From: Psychrobacter sp. Pi2-52
GTDB taxonomy: Bacteria; Pseudomonadota; Gammaproteobacteria; Pseudomonadales; Moraxellaceae
DNA: 64,000 nucleotides
Direction: 5' to 3'
Assembly (NCBI RefSeq): GCF_904846705.1
Contig: NZ_CAJHBS010000004.1
Coordinates: 1-64,000, forward strand
Position numbers and translations under genes: made by a program. Below, in pieces: positions 17,400-27,418 of the stretch; position 1 is the first letter of the stretch, and each line of letters opens with the position of its first letter. Under the pieces are notes generated by a model. It had not been told where the DNA came from. It did not search any database and saw nothing but the letters and a program-made list of their open reading frames with translations.

Positions 17400-18602
17400 T
17401 TAATGCGGGCGAGTCAAGTCGACCGATGTACCACTAGCATTGTCTTTTAAGCTCATTTTTAGCATGATGTAACCAGCAATACCAGAGACGATTGAACCCA
17501 TGATAATACCCAAGCGCTCATCAAACATAGTGGTGTCGCCAGCGAACGCCAAGCCACCAATGAACAAACTCATGGTAAAACCAACACCACACAATAGAGC
17601 TGCACCGTAGATTTGCTTATAGTCCATACCTTTTGGCATGGTTGAGATACCAAGCTTAAAGATTAACCAGCACATGAACATGACGCCTAACTGCTTACCA
17701 ATAAACAAACCAGCAGCAATACCTAGCGGCACTGAGTGGAATAACTCAGCAAAACCTGCGCCTTCGAGAGAGATACCCGAGTTGGCAAAAGCAAAGATTG
17801 GCAAAATACCAAAGGCAACAGTATTGTGCAGATCATGCTCTAGCTCTTCAAGCGGAGAGTGCTCAGGATCAGTACGATCGAACATCGGGATAAATAGTGC
17901 TAATACCACCCCTGCCAATGTTGCATGGATACCAGACTTGAGTACAGCAATCCACATGACCAGACCGATGAGTAGATACGGCGTGATGTTGGTGACGTTA
18001 CGGCGATTAAGAACATATAAGAACGGCAAACATAAACCAGCTACTGCCAATGACTCTAATGACAACTCACTGGTGTAAAACAAAGCGATAATCAGAATCG
18101 CGCCAATGTCATCAAAAATAGCAATAGAGACCAAAAACACTTTTAGCGAGTTTGGTACGCGATTACCTAAGAGACTCAAAATACCGAGTGCAAAGGCAAT
18201 ATCTGTCGCCGCAGGAATAGCCCAGCCTTTCCAAAACTCAGGCTCATTGTAGTTAAAGAGCAGATAGACAATCGCCGGCATAATCATACCGCCGAGTGCA
18301 GCCCCTGCAGGCAGTATTATTTGCTTGACGTTGGACAGCTCACCGATGAGTACTTCACGCTTAAGCTCTAATCCAACCAAGAAAAAGAAAACCGCCATCA
18401 GACCATCGTTGATCCAGTGATGAGCGTCTTTGGCAATCGCAAACTCACCGATCTGAATGGCGACTGGTGCATGAATAAAACCTTCATACCAAACATTAAG
18501 AGGGGAGTTGGCAATGATCATTGCAGCAATGGCAGCCAATGCTAAGACGATACCGCCTGCTGCCTCAAATTCAAAAAATGCCTTAATCCTTCGTATTGCC
18601 AT
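17400..18602 (-). CDS. nhaA: Na+/H+ antiporter NhaA
   Basis: A 400-residue NhaA-type antiporter with about 12 membrane spans. Diagnostic segments are [33 protein letters not shown] (the Asp equivalent to E. coli D133) and AIFDDIGA (the essential Asp pair equivalent to D163/D164). It exchanges two protons for one sodium ion and supports salt and alkaline tolerance, fitting a marine or cold-saline organism. A Met at 18674 opens a longer frame, but 18602 matches the family start and has GAGG five bases upstream. Monocistronic, with a long hairpin terminator. Confidence 0.96.
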   Translation of the reverse strand: MAIRRIKAFFEFEAAGGIVLALAAIAAMIIANSPLNVWYEGFIHAPVAIQIGEFAIAKDAHHWINDGLMAVFFFLVGLELKREVLIGELSNVKQIILPAGAALGGMIMPAIVYLLFNYNEPEFWKGWAIPAATDIAFALGILSLLGNRVPNSLKVFLVSIAIFDDIGAILIIALFYTSELSLESLAVAGLCLPFLYVLNRRNVTNITPYLLIGLVMWIAVLKSGIHATLAGVVLALFIPMFDRTDPEHSPLEELEHDLHNTVAFGILPIFAFANSGISLEGAGFAELFHSVPLGIAAGLFIGKQLGVMFMCWLIFKLGISTMPKGMDYKQIYGAALLCGVGFTMSLFIGGLAFAGDTTMFDERLGIIMGSIVSGIAGYIMLKMSLKDNASGTSVDLTRPH

Positions 18603-19067
18603 ATCATCCTCATTCGCTAAATACAATTTACTAAATAACCTCAAATATCCATCAATGTCTGCGCTACCTATCATTTTGAGGTAGCAAATAGACAGAAACA
18701 GTTTCTCATACTCTTATCAATATAGACAACAAAATACGTTGAGCCAGTGCCAACGGTCTACTTTTTTATATTCACAATAGCAATATTATAAAGAGGATTT
18801 GACGAGCACAATAGTTGTAAGTCGTTACATCTTTTTAATAAGTCGCTATTTGGTTGAACATATTCGGAATGTTATTAGACAAATTTAGCAGACTTTGTTA
18901 CGTTTTTGGCTTTTTTTACGGTTTTATCTTTATAATGAGCAGCGCTGTGCGACGTGTCATTATTTCTTTTGCTAGCACTGGTAAGCTGTCAGATTATCGA
19001 TAACGATATTTTAGCCTTATCTCATAACTCCTTTTTCTCTTCTTATAATATTTTGCAGGTCAGTGTC
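18603..19067. other. Intergenic region between nhaA and the TSUP permease
   Basis: About 465 AT-rich bases between the chosen divergent starts. In-frame extensions of both genes run into it (to 18674 on the minus strand, from 18954 on the plus strand) but neither looks conserved. No RNA or clear operator was seen. Confidence 0.4.
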
Positions 19068-19823
19068 ATGGACTTAACTTTCTCGTTAGAGATTATTTTA
19101 ATGCTTACTGCGGTGGCCGCATTAGCAGGATTTATTGATGCTATCGCTGGCGGCGGCGGGTTATTGACTATCCCCGCTATGCTACTGGCCAATATCCCGC
19201 CAGTATTGACGCTCGGTACCAATAAACTGCAAGCGGCATCAGGCGCACTAGCGGCGTCTATTACTATGATTAGAAAAGGGGTCGTCAAACCGCAACGTAT
19301 CAAAGTAGCCATCATCGCTGCTTTTATTGGTTCTGTTATTGGCACCATCGCTGTACAGATGTCACCACCTGACTTGCTCGAAAAGGTGATTCCGTTTTTA
19401 ATCGCGGCTATCGGTATCTATACATTATTTGCCCCTAGGCTTGGCGAAGTAGAGGCTGCACCGCGTATCTCAGAGAGCAAATGGCAAAAAATCGTGGCAC
19501 CGTTGATTGGTTTTTATGATGGTTATATTGGTCCAGGTACTGGTATGTTTTTTGCGCTTGGCAATGTGGCATTACGTGGTCGTCAAATTATCGAAGCAAC
19601 AGGTGCGGCAAAAGTATTGAACTTATCGACCAATATTGGCTCTTTAATCTTCTTTATTTTGGGTGGCAACGTACTGTGGAAAGTGGGGCTAGCGATGATG
19701 GTTGGACAAACCATCGGCGCTTATTTTGGCTCGCATATGGTGGTTAAAGGCGGTAGTAAATTGATTCGTCCAGTAATTGTATTGGTCTGTCTGGCGATGT
19801 TGACCAAGTACGTGTTTGGCTAG
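19068..19823 (+). CDS. TSUP-family permease (TauE/SafE/YfcA-like), copy 1
   Basis: A 251-residue membrane protein of the TauE/SafE (TSUP) family, YfcA-like. It has about eight spans; the family repeats are seen as GFIDAIAGGGGLLTIPAML near residue 20 and GFYDGYIGPGTGMFF near 147, the two half-repeats carrying the conserved substrate loop. Family members move sulfite, sulfonates or other small organosulfur anions. The frame opens at 18954, but ATG 19068 starts exactly at the first span and has AGG nine bases upstream. It is followed by a good terminator. Confidence 0.9.
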   Translation: MDLTFSLEIILMLTAVAALAGFIDAIAGGGGLLTIPAMLLANIPPVLTLGTNKLQAASGALAASITMIRKGVVKPQRIKVAIIAAFIGSVIGTIAVQMSPPDLLEKVIPFLIAAIGIYTLFAPRLGEVEAAPRISESKWQKIVAPLIGFYDGYIGPGTGMFFALGNVALRGRQIIEATGAAKVLNLSTNIGSLIFFILGGNVLWKVGLAMMVGQTIGAYFGSHMVVKGGSKLIRPVIVLVCLAMLTKYVFG

Positions 19824-19876
19824 TTAGTTGTTGATAGAACCGTATCAATCATTATTATTTACTGATTATTAATCAT

Positions 19877-19911
19877 AAAAAAACCTCAGCCAACTTGACT
19901 GAGGTTTTTTA
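19877..19911. terminator. Bidirectional terminator between the TSUP and symporter genes
   Basis: AAACCTCAG (19881-19889) pairs with CTGAGGTTT (19899-19907), flanked by A and T runs. It serves both convergent genes. Confidence 0.87.
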
Positions 19912-19941
19912 TTTTATGCACTTCTATCTAACAGGAGTGGG

Positions 19942-21318
19942 TTAGCGGCGACGATCAACATCATCGTATTCACTACCCATGATGCCATCGCTAAAGACTT
20001 CAGAGAACTCACGCTCATTGTCTTCATCGATATGACCATCAAATACATCTTTTGCACCAGCGTTAGGATCGTTGTAAATAGCCAGATCCATTTTGCCTTC
20101 TGATTTTGCTACGATAGTAGTAACAGCAGCATCACCACCAACGTTTACAGCAGTACGTAACATATCAAGGATACGATCCACACCCAAGATTAGACCGATA
20201 CCTTCGATTGGCAGACCCACTTGAGCAAATACCATAGACAGCATGATTAGACCAACACCAGGTACACCAGCCGTACCAACAGATGCTAGTACTGACATCA
20301 AGATCACGGTTAAGTATTCGGTCACGCCCAAATCAATGCCGTAAATGTTGGCAATAAATATGGTCGCAGTACCCTGCATGATAGCTGTACCATCCATATT
20401 GATAGTAGCACCAAAAGGAACAGTGAACGATGCAACTGAGTTGTTTACACCCATACGCTTGGTAACCGTACGCAAGGTAATAGGAATCGTCGCGTTCGAG
20501 CTTGAGGTACTAAAAGCAAAGATCTGTACTTCACGCATTTTTGCCAAGAACGTCTTGATAGACAGGCCTGAAGAGACCTTAAGTACAATCATCATGGTGA
20601 CAAAGAAGTGGAAGGCCAATGAACCGACCAATACCGCGACATAGCCAAGTAGTGACCAAATCAAGTCTAAACCTAGCTCTGCCATTGCTTTGGTCAATAG
20701 CGCAAATACACCATATGGTGCAAGGTTCATGATGATCGTGACCATCTTTAAGATGACTTCGTTGATCAGCTCTAGGCTCTGCACTAAGCCTTTGGCAGGT
20801 TTACCTACCATCAAGATACTGACACCAATCAAAATAGCAAAGAAGATGATCGATAACATATCGCCATTTGCCATCGCGCTGATGGGGTTCGATGGGATAA
20901 TGTTAGAGAACACATCAAGTAGAGGCGGCGCTGACGCAGCTTCAAACTCGGCTTCCGTTCCGATATTCATGCCTTTACCGATACCGAATAACGAGCCAAG
21001 ACCAATCGCAGTCGCAATAGCGAGTGCAGTGGTTATCATATAAATAATGAACGTTTTGGTACCAATACGTCCAAGTAGGCGAATATCACCAATACCGCAT
21101 ACACCGCAAATCAGTGAGATAAGCACCAAAGGTACGACCAACATTTTTAGCGAGTTGACAAATAGTTTACCAACAATGGCAAGGAAGCCATTGGTGATGT
21201 ACGTATTAACAAAGCCACCTTCGCCGTTCAATCCTGAGTAGTTTAGAAATAGGCCCAGTCCAATACCGAGCACCATGGCAACAATGATCTTGCCCGTCAG
21301 TCCCAAATTCTTCCACAT
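19942..21318 (-). CDS. Dicarboxylate/amino-acid:cation symporter (DAACS family)
   Basis: A 458-residue symporter of the DAACS (GltP/GltT/DctA) family. Signatures include the serine-rich re-entrant loop FSTSSSNATIP (residues about 270-280), the GATINMDGTAI helix of the sodium/substrate site (about 301-311), and GVDRILDMLRTAVNVGGD near the C-terminus. It imports glutamate, aspartate or C4-dicarboxylates with Na+ or H+. The acidic C-terminal tail of about 45 residues (DEDNEREFSEVFSDG) is longer than in E. coli GltP. Substrate specificity cannot be settled from sequence alone. Confidence 0.92.
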   Translation of the reverse strand: MWKNLGLTGKIIVAMVLGIGLGLFLNYSGLNGEGGFVNTYITNGFLAIVGKLFVNSLKMLVVPLVLISLICGVCGIGDIRLLGRIGTKTFIIYMITTALAIATAIGLGSLFGIGKGMNIGTEAEFEAASAPPLLDVFSNIIPSNPISAMANGDMLSIIFFAILIGVSILMVGKPAKGLVQSLELINEVILKMVTIIMNLAPYGVFALLTKAMAELGLDLIWSLLGYVAVLVGSLAFHFFVTMMIVLKVSSGLSIKTFLAKMREVQIFAFSTSSSNATIPITLRTVTKRMGVNNSVASFTVPFGATINMDGTAIMQGTATIFIANIYGIDLGVTEYLTVILMSVLASVGTAGVPGVGLIMLSMVFAQVGLPIEGIGLILGVDRILDMLRTAVNVGGDAAVTTIVAKSEGKMDLAIYNDPNAGAKDVFDGHIDEDNEREFSEVFSDGIMGSEYDDVDRRR

Positions 21319-21833
21319 AATTCATATCCTTTGTGTGCATAACAGCTTTATAGTAAGTGTTCATTAGCCAACATGATTGTACTTATCAGCCTTACTACAA
21401 AGCTTGTTATGACTATTAAGTTCCCGTGATTGTCGCTCGATGTCACATTTTCGTGGACAATATAAAAGAATAGCTAAGGGCACTGCAAGATTTTTTTCTG
21501 ATTTTATTCTAAATGTACATTCCTCGTTACAACTATGTGCCCATAATATAGTCAATATTTATTCTAAACGGTTTGTTTCCCATATGAAACAAAATATTCA
21601 TGAAAGAGTTTTTAGGGTAAGCGAATATGTCAAACTATTGATATCAAACCGTTGATTTTAAATTATCCAAATGCAAAGGAAAGAATATGATTAATTAAGC
21701 TTGAAATTTCTAATAGACCAAAAAAAGCCAGACTATCGTTTATAGATAGTCTGGCTAATGAAAAGTAAAAATTTTACTATAAAATCTAATAATACTCAGT
21801 TTCTAATACTAATATCAAAAACAGCATAGACTT
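21319..21833. other. Intergenic region upstream of the symporter and downstream of fadE
   Basis: A 515-base AT-rich region. Its left half should hold the symporter promoter; its right end holds the fadE terminator (listed separately). A short plus-strand open frame at 21440-21655 has no ribosome site or recognisable domain and is not called. Confidence 0.4.
21721..21757 (-). terminator. Terminator of the fadE-like gene
   Basis: AGCCAGACTATC (21726-21737) pairs with GATAGTCTGGCT (21745-21756). On the minus strand the stem is followed by a run of seven Ts, making a strong leftward terminator about 80 bases past the stop codon. Confidence 0.88.
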
Positions 21834-24764
21834 TTAAACTTTATCGTCTTTTTCGCGTGATAAAGGTGATTGGCGTTCTAAAGGTTTGATGTCACTATCA
21901 CTTGCTTCCGTATTGATCTCGTCAGGTGGTGCAATATGACGATTATGATTATTGCCCATACGCTCGTTAAGATGTGACTCAGCATCACGATGTCGATGAT
22001 CGAGTGCCTCTATCTCAGGCTTTGACTCTTCAAAATCTGTCTGCGAATGTACTTCTTTGACAGTATCTTGCTCACTGACCAACTCTACATCGCCATCACT
22101 TTCATAACCATGATTAGGATTGGCATCGCCAGTATGATTGTCTGTGTTTGCAGGACTGTCTAGATCGTTAATAGTTAGTTCGTTAGTGGCTAGCTCATCA
22201 ACGGCAGATGCATCGGTATCCACAGCGATACCATTTTTACTCTGCGCTTGTCTTTTTAGCTGTGCGTAATCAGTCAGTTGGTGAACCGCATTTTCGAGGG
22301 CATGAGGATTGTCACGTTCTAGCGCTTCCGATAGATGCTCGTCAAACGTATCGGTCAGTAATGAATCAAAACGCATGGCGTTATATTGAATCAGAACTTC
22401 TGCTTCTTCTTCGGTAATGCCGCCATTTTGACTGGCGTGTACCACATGGTCTTCAAAGGTTAGACCTTCAAAGCTGTCTTGATGCTCTGCCTTTTTGAAC
22501 TTCTGCCACAATGGTTCGATTTCGACCAACGTCTGATAAGCATGTTCCATACGACCAGTCACATCGTCTGCATCTGTATTGTAATAAACCATGGTTTTCA
22601 GATAATCGCGGAACGGGTTGGCTGCAAAATCATCCATGAAAGTATCACCCAACTGGCGTTTTAACTCATCGCTTGCTGGAGTAAAGATACGTCCACTTGG
22701 GAAAGTTACAAAGCTAACCACATTGGCTGCCATACGATTTGGGAAGTTGGCGAAGAATGACACAAAGGCTTCTTGAATCGTATACAAGCTATTTTGTAGC
22801 GCAACTTCGGCATGTAAGCGCTCAGACTCTGACTTACTACCATGCTCATAAAATTGCAAAATAGCAGTCGCAATAAATAGATGACTATGAATATCTGCTA
22901 AGCGACCAGATAGCATCTCTTTACGCTTTAAGTCTCCTGCTAGTAGTCCTAATGCCATATCAGCAGTTAGGGCAAAGCTTGCACTTAAACGGTTGATATG
23001 TTTGTAATAGGGACGGGTAAAAGCATCTGCGAAACTCGGGGCCTTATCGCTACCACCAATATAACCTGCGACAAAGGCTTTAGCGCCACGGTTAAACGTG
23101 TAGCCTAAATGTTTGAAGAAAAGGGTATCAAATTTTTCAGTAGCAGCCGCTTTGTCTTCGCTTTGTAGTAACTGAAGCTCGTCGAATAAATAAGGATGAC
23201 AACGCATCGCACCTTGACCAAAGATCATGAGTGAGCGGGTCAAAATGTTTGCGCCTTCGACCGTGATAGAGACAGGAATCGCTTGATAAGGTGTCGCTAA
23301 GAAATTGCGTGGACCCATTTGCACAGCACGACCACCGACCACATCCATACCGTCGTTAACGACGCTACGCATGGTTTCAGTCGCATAGTATTTGGCCATG
23401 GCAGTCATAACAGATGGCGTACCACCTTGGTTTAATCCGCAAGTAACCAAATGACGGAATGCTTCTAACATATAAGTGTTACTTGCCATACGGCTAGTAG
23501 CGTCCTGTACACCTTCAAATTTACCTACTGATATCTTGAACTGTTCGCGAACTTTGGCGAATGCACCGACAGATAGGTAAGTCATTTCACTGGCTGATGT
23601 CGATAGAGCTGGTAGAGAAATACCTCGGCCAACGCCCAAGCATTCCATCAGCATACGCCAGCCGCGACCAGCGTTCTCAACACCGCCTATAATGTAATCT
23701 AATGGAATAAAGACATCTTTACCATCGACTGTACCATTCATAAATGGTGAGCCAATTGGATTATGACGTGGCCCTGTTACCACACCTTCGTGATTAGCTG
23801 GAACGAGGGCACAGGTAATGCCGTAATCGGTTTTTTCAGGATTACCAAGCAGACCTTCAGGATCGTGCATTTTGAATGCTAAGCCAACCACAGTAGCGAC
23901 AGGTGCTAGGGTAATCCAGCGCTTTGAGAAGTTCATGCGTAAGCCAAGCACTTGCTCGCCTTCGTGCATGCCGTAACAGACCACACCTGTATCAGGAATC
24001 GCACCTGCATCAGAGCCGGCTTCGGGCCCAGTCAAACCAAAGCAAGGTACTTCATCACCTTTCGCAAGACCTGGCAACCAGCGCTGCTTTTGCTCGTCCG
24101 TACCGTAATGCATCAATAGCTCACCAGGGCCAAGCGAGTTGGGAACCATACAAGTCACAGCGGCAGTTGGCGAGCGCGAAGCGATTTTACTCATTACGCG
24201 GCTTTGCGCATAAGAGCTAAATTCTAAGCCGCCAAATTCTTTTGGAATGATTAAACCTAAGAAACCATTACTTTTGATAAATTGCCATGCCTCAGGTGAT
24301 AGGTCTTTATCTTTATGCTGGATTTGCCATTCATCAAGCATGGCACATAAGGTTTCTACTTCATTATCAATGAAGCTTTGCTCTTCTTCTGATAGTTTTG
24401 GGTAAGGGTAACTGGCAAAAGTATCCCAGTTTGGCGCACCCATGAATAGCTCTTTTTCCCACCAACTAGTACCCGCATCAAGTGCTTCACGCTCCGTATC
24501 ACTCATACTCGGCATCGCACCGCCCAGCGCCTTATATACAGGTTTAGTGATTAACGATTGGCGAAGCGGTGCAATGAGTAAGACCAAGCACAGTAATGCC
24601 ATTGGTATACCCAAAATGAGCGACCATGGGCTGATAATTGCGGTAACGATAACCGTAATCAGGGCGACGACGCTACCGGTGACCCGTGATAAGGACAACA
24701 AAAAGATGGCCAAGACCACGGCTAACTGAATGATGACTGCCAAAATAAACAAGCCAATTGCCAT
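21834..24764 (-). CDS. fadE: FadE-like acyl-CoA dehydrogenase
   Basis: A 976-residue enzyme of the FadE type, which oxidises acyl-CoA to trans-2-enoyl-CoA with FAD in beta-oxidation. Two or three N-terminal membrane spans (residues 1-65) are followed by the acyl-CoA dehydrogenase domain (about 100-520; GLTGPEAGSDAG and WITLAPVATVVGLAFK segments) and the C-terminal DUF1974 domain (about 530-810). E. coli FadE is 814 residues; this protein has an extra acidic, Asn/Asp/His-rich tail of about 130 residues with no recognisable domain. The AAAGGAG ribosome site is strong. Monocistronic. Confidence 0.92.
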   Translation of the reverse strand: MAIGLFILAVIIQLAVVLAIFLLSLSRVTGSVVALITVIVTAIISPWSLILGIPMALLCLVLLIAPLRQSLITKPVYKALGGAMPSMSDTEREALDAGTSWWEKELFMGAPNWDTFASYPYPKLSEEEQSFIDNEVETLCAMLDEWQIQHKDKDLSPEAWQFIKSNGFLGLIIPKEFGGLEFSSYAQSRVMSKIASRSPTAAVTCMVPNSLGPGELLMHYGTDEQKQRWLPGLAKGDEVPCFGLTGPEAGSDAGAIPDTGVVCYGMHEGEQVLGLRMNFSKRWITLAPVATVVGLAFKMHDPEGLLGNPEKTDYGITCALVPANHEGVVTGPRHNPIGSPFMNGTVDGKDVFIPLDYIIGGVENAGRGWRMLMECLGVGRGISLPALSTSASEMTYLSVGAFAKVREQFKISVGKFEGVQDATSRMASNTYMLEAFRHLVTCGLNQGGTPSVMTAMAKYYATETMRSVVNDGMDVVGGRAVQMGPRNFLATPYQAIPVSITVEGANILTRSLMIFGQGAMRCHPYLFDELQLLQSEDKAAATEKFDTLFFKHLGYTFNRGAKAFVAGYIGGSDKAPSFADAFTRPYYKHINRLSASFALTADMALGLLAGDLKRKEMLSGRLADIHSHLFIATAILQFYEHGSKSESERLHAEVALQNSLYTIQEAFVSFFANFPNRMAANVVSFVTFPSGRIFTPASDELKRQLGDTFMDDFAANPFRDYLKTMVYYNTDADDVTGRMEHAYQTLVEIEPLWQKFKKAEHQDSFEGLTFEDHVVHASQNGGITEEEAEVLIQYNAMRFDSLLTDTFDEHLSEALERDNPHALENAVHQLTDYAQLKRQAQSKNGIAVDTDASAVDELATNELTINDLDSPANTDNHTGDANPNHGYESDGDVELVSEQDTVKEVHSQTDFEESKPEIEALDHRHRDAESHLNERMGNNHNRHIAPPDEINTEASDSDIKPLERQSPLSREKDDKV

Positions 24765-25113
24765 GACTATCTCCTTTAAAGCGCTGAATAAAAAATGCGA
24801 AAAGTACGTGAATGAAAGAGCTAACTATAATTGTTTTTCGTCTTGCCATTCACTGTCTTACAAGTAAATCGAATGATTTGTTAATCCATAAATGCTCGGT
24901 TTTACGTCTCTTAAGTACTAGTATTAACGGTCTAGTAAGTAATTGACAAATAAATGACAAGAATGGCTACTAATATGAAACAGTTGTCGATAACTATCAA
25001 GAGCCAAAATGCTACGCTCTGTCGATGATATGTATCAAACATAATTGTTTGCAGGTTAATCATATGTCTAGTTGGAACACGTAGCTAGCTATTATCGAAA
25101 ACTAGCCAAAGAG
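24765..25113. other. Intergenic region between fadE and radC
   Basis: A 349-base region. A TATAGT on the minus strand near 24825-24830 could be the fadE -10, but its -35 (TGAATG) is weak. No FadR-like palindrome, RNA gene or clear radC terminator was seen. Confidence 0.4.
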
Positions 25114-25797
25114 CTAACCAAAAGGGGAAAGGCAGCTTTCGGCATAAGACAAAGTGTCGTTACGTCCGACGATAATGTGATCGACAAGCGAGATATCCAA
25201 CAGGTCACAGGCTTTTTTTAGCTCGTAGGTCAATAAATTATCTGCCGTTGATGGTTTGGCATCGGTATGAGGATGATTGTGGGCGATGATAAGTTGGCTA
25301 GCAGCATGGCTTAGTGCATGTCGCAATACGTGCTTGATACAGACGGAACATGATGAGATACCACCCGTGAATAATATCTCAAAGTTTAAAAGGTTCAACG
25401 CATTATCCAGACAGAGTACCGCAAATACTTCACGGTGCTCACCGCGCAACTGGGTGCTGATATAGTCTTTGACTGCTTGTGAACGTCCTAGTGCTTGCCC
25501 AGTTTTGAGTTGGCTGTCCAGATAGCGCGTACCCATCTCAAGTGAAGCTAATATTTGGGCGTACTTTGCAGGTCCCATACCATGGCAGGCAAGAACCGTC
25601 TTTTGAGGGGCGGCTAATAGCTCGGCTAAGCTACCAAACTGATCAATCAAATGCCGCGCTAATTCAATCGCTGATTGAGACTGAGTACCCGTACGCAAAA
25701 ATATGGCCAGTATCTCGGCATCAGACAAATGAGCTGCACCAAATTTTAAAAGTTTTTCGCGTGGCCTGTCATCCTCGTGCCAGTCTTTGATCGCCAT
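25114..25797 (-). CDS. radC: RadC/YicR family JAB-domain protein
   Basis: A 227-residue RadC (DUF2466) protein. N-terminal helix-hairpin-helix region (residues about 1-95), then a JAB/MPN-like metal site with the motif HNHPHTDAKPSTAD, matching HxH-x7-S-x2-D, near residues 172-185. The name radC is historical; a role in recombination repair is no longer supported and the true function is unknown. A GTG at 25803 is in frame, but it overlaps the AAGGAG ribosome site of ATG 25797, so ATG is chosen. The divergent coaBC next to radC is a common proteobacterial arrangement. Confidence 0.92.
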   Translation of the reverse strand: MAIKDWHEDDRPREKLLKFGAAHLSDAEILAIFLRTGTQSQSAIELARHLIDQFGSLAELLAAPQKTVLACHGMGPAKYAQILASLEMGTRYLDSQLKTGQALGRSQAVKDYISTQLRGEHREVFAVLCLDNALNLLNFEILFTGGISSCSVCIKHVLRHALSHAASQLIIAHNHPHTDAKPSTADNLLTYELKKACDLLDISLVDHIIVGRNDTLSYAESCLSPFG

Positions 25798-25925
25798 TGT
25801 CACTCCTTGAAAATGGGTTGATACTCGTTATCTGAGATAGATACGGAAAATCTTACCCAATTTATCTCATAATTGTTACTATAAGCGCAATTTTATCTTT
25901 TCACTTTTTTGTTGATGCCACGCTT

Positions 25926-27347
25926 ATGTCCAATATTGTGCTTGCTATTACTGGCGGTATCGCCGCTTATAAATCTGCTATATTTGCCCGCTTGTTAGTC
26001 AAGGCAGGCTTTGATGTGCGCGTTATCATGACGACAGGCGCACAAGCATTTATCACACCGCTGACGCTACAAGCGTTGACTGGTAACGAAGTGCATGTCT
26101 CGTTGCTCGATGAGCAAGCAGAGGCAGGCATGGGGCATATTGAGCTGGCTAAGTGGGCCGACTTAATCGTGATTGCACCTGCTTCAGCCAATACGCTTGC
26201 GCGTCTGGCCATGGGTATGGCTGATGATTTATTGACCACAGTGTGCCTTGCTACTACTGCGCCTGTCATTATTGCGCCTGCCATGAATCAGCAGATGTGG
26301 GCGCATCCAGCAGTCAATCTAAATGTGCAAACATTGCGCGATATGAATTATCAAATTATCCAGCCAGCTAGCGGTGAGCAAGCATGCGGTGATGTCGGAG
26401 CAGGACGATTGCCTGAGCCTGAGCAATTATTGGATGAGGTGTTGCTGTTCATAGCGATGAATACGACGCCACAATTACTGGCAGGTAAAAGAGTAGTTAT
26501 TACTGCAGGTCCAACAGTAGAGGCGATTGACCCTGTGCGTTATTTGTCTAATCACTCTTCAGGAAAAATGGGCTTTGCATTGGCACGTGCCTGTGTGGCT
26601 GCTGGTGCAGACGTTGTCTTAATCGCTGGTGGTAAAGTGGCATTGCCCACGCCGCTTAATGTCACACGAATCGATGTGCTGTCTGCCGAAGATATGCTGA
26701 TAGCGGCGCAGCAATGTGTGGAAGGTACGCATAGCGAGCTTCAATTAGTCTTTGAAGATGAGCATGACCATTCTCATGAGCATATGCACGATCACTCTCA
26801 TAACCATTCCCATTCTCACGAACATCATCATGGCGACTGTGGTTGCGGTAATGACGATGTAGGCGACCATAACCATAATGACAATCATGACTTGCTACAG
26901 TCTTATGATGACAACCAATTTGTAAAAGCAGATATCTTTATCGCCACCGCCGCCGTGGCAGATTATCGTACGGAAGAAGCTGCACCACAAAAAATTAAAA
27001 AGACACAAGATGCCATGACGCTCAGTTTGGTTAAAAACCCTGATATTCTAGCGGCAATTTCTCTTGCACATCCAGAGCTATTTGTCGTTGGCTTTGCAGC
27101 AGAGACGCAAGATGTTGAGCGTTATGCCCGTGGTAAGTTGGTAGCAAAAGATTTGGATATGATTGCTTGCAATGATGTCTCACGTGCAGATATCGGTTTT
27201 GCTAGTGATGACAATGCGATGCAGGTGTTTTTCTCTGAGCGCTATGAGCGTGACGCGGTAACACTTGAGAAGACCAGTAAAGATAAAATTGCTGAGCAAC
27301 TAGCTAGCATTATTGGTCAAGCAATCGGTCAACGTAAAGATAGTTAG
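25926..27347 (+). CDS. coaBC: Bifunctional CoaBC (phosphopantothenoylcysteine synthetase/decarboxylase) with His-rich insert
   Basis: A 473-residue CoaBC, which makes 4'-phosphopantetheine from phosphopantothenate in CoA synthesis. The CoaC flavodoxin-like domain is residues 1-180 (GGIAAYKS, PAMNQQMW and the ACGDVGAGRL substrate-clamp segment with catalytic Cys). CoaB follows from about 188 (ITAGPTVEAIDPVRYLSNHSSGKMG). Between a CoaB helix and the ADIFIATAAVADYR strand there is an insert of roughly 55 residues (about 277-331) containing 16 His and a CGC pair, not normal for the family. It should sit in a surface loop. No good ribosome site precedes the ATG. Confidence 0.93.
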   Translation: MSNIVLAITGGIAAYKSAIFARLLVKAGFDVRVIMTTGAQAFITPLTLQALTGNEVHVSLLDEQAEAGMGHIELAKWADLIVIAPASANTLARLAMGMADDLLTTVCLATTAPVIIAPAMNQQMWAHPAVNLNVQTLRDMNYQIIQPASGEQACGDVGAGRLPEPEQLLDEVLLFIAMNTTPQLLAGKRVVITAGPTVEAIDPVRYLSNHSSGKMGFALARACVAAGADVVLIAGGKVALPTPLNVTRIDVLSAEDMLIAAQQCVEGTHSELQLVFEDEHDHSHEHMHDHSHNHSHSHEHHHGDCGCGNDDVGDHNHNDNHDLLQSYDDNQFVKADIFIATAAVADYRTEEAAPQKIKKTQDAMTLSLVKNPDILAAISLAHPELFVVGFAAETQDVERYARGKLVAKDLDMIACNDVSRADIGFASDDNAMQVFFSERYERDAVTLEKTSKDKIAEQLASIIGQAIGQRKDS

Positions 27348-27418
27348 AGCTACAGGCGCTAAATCTGATAGCTAGCATGTAGATAGTGTGTAGATACAGA
27401 CGCTGAGCCTAAAATGGT

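Noticed and set aside
21440..21655. 71-codon open frame between the symporter and fadE
   Set aside because: No ribosome site, no domain, AT-rich intergenic composition.
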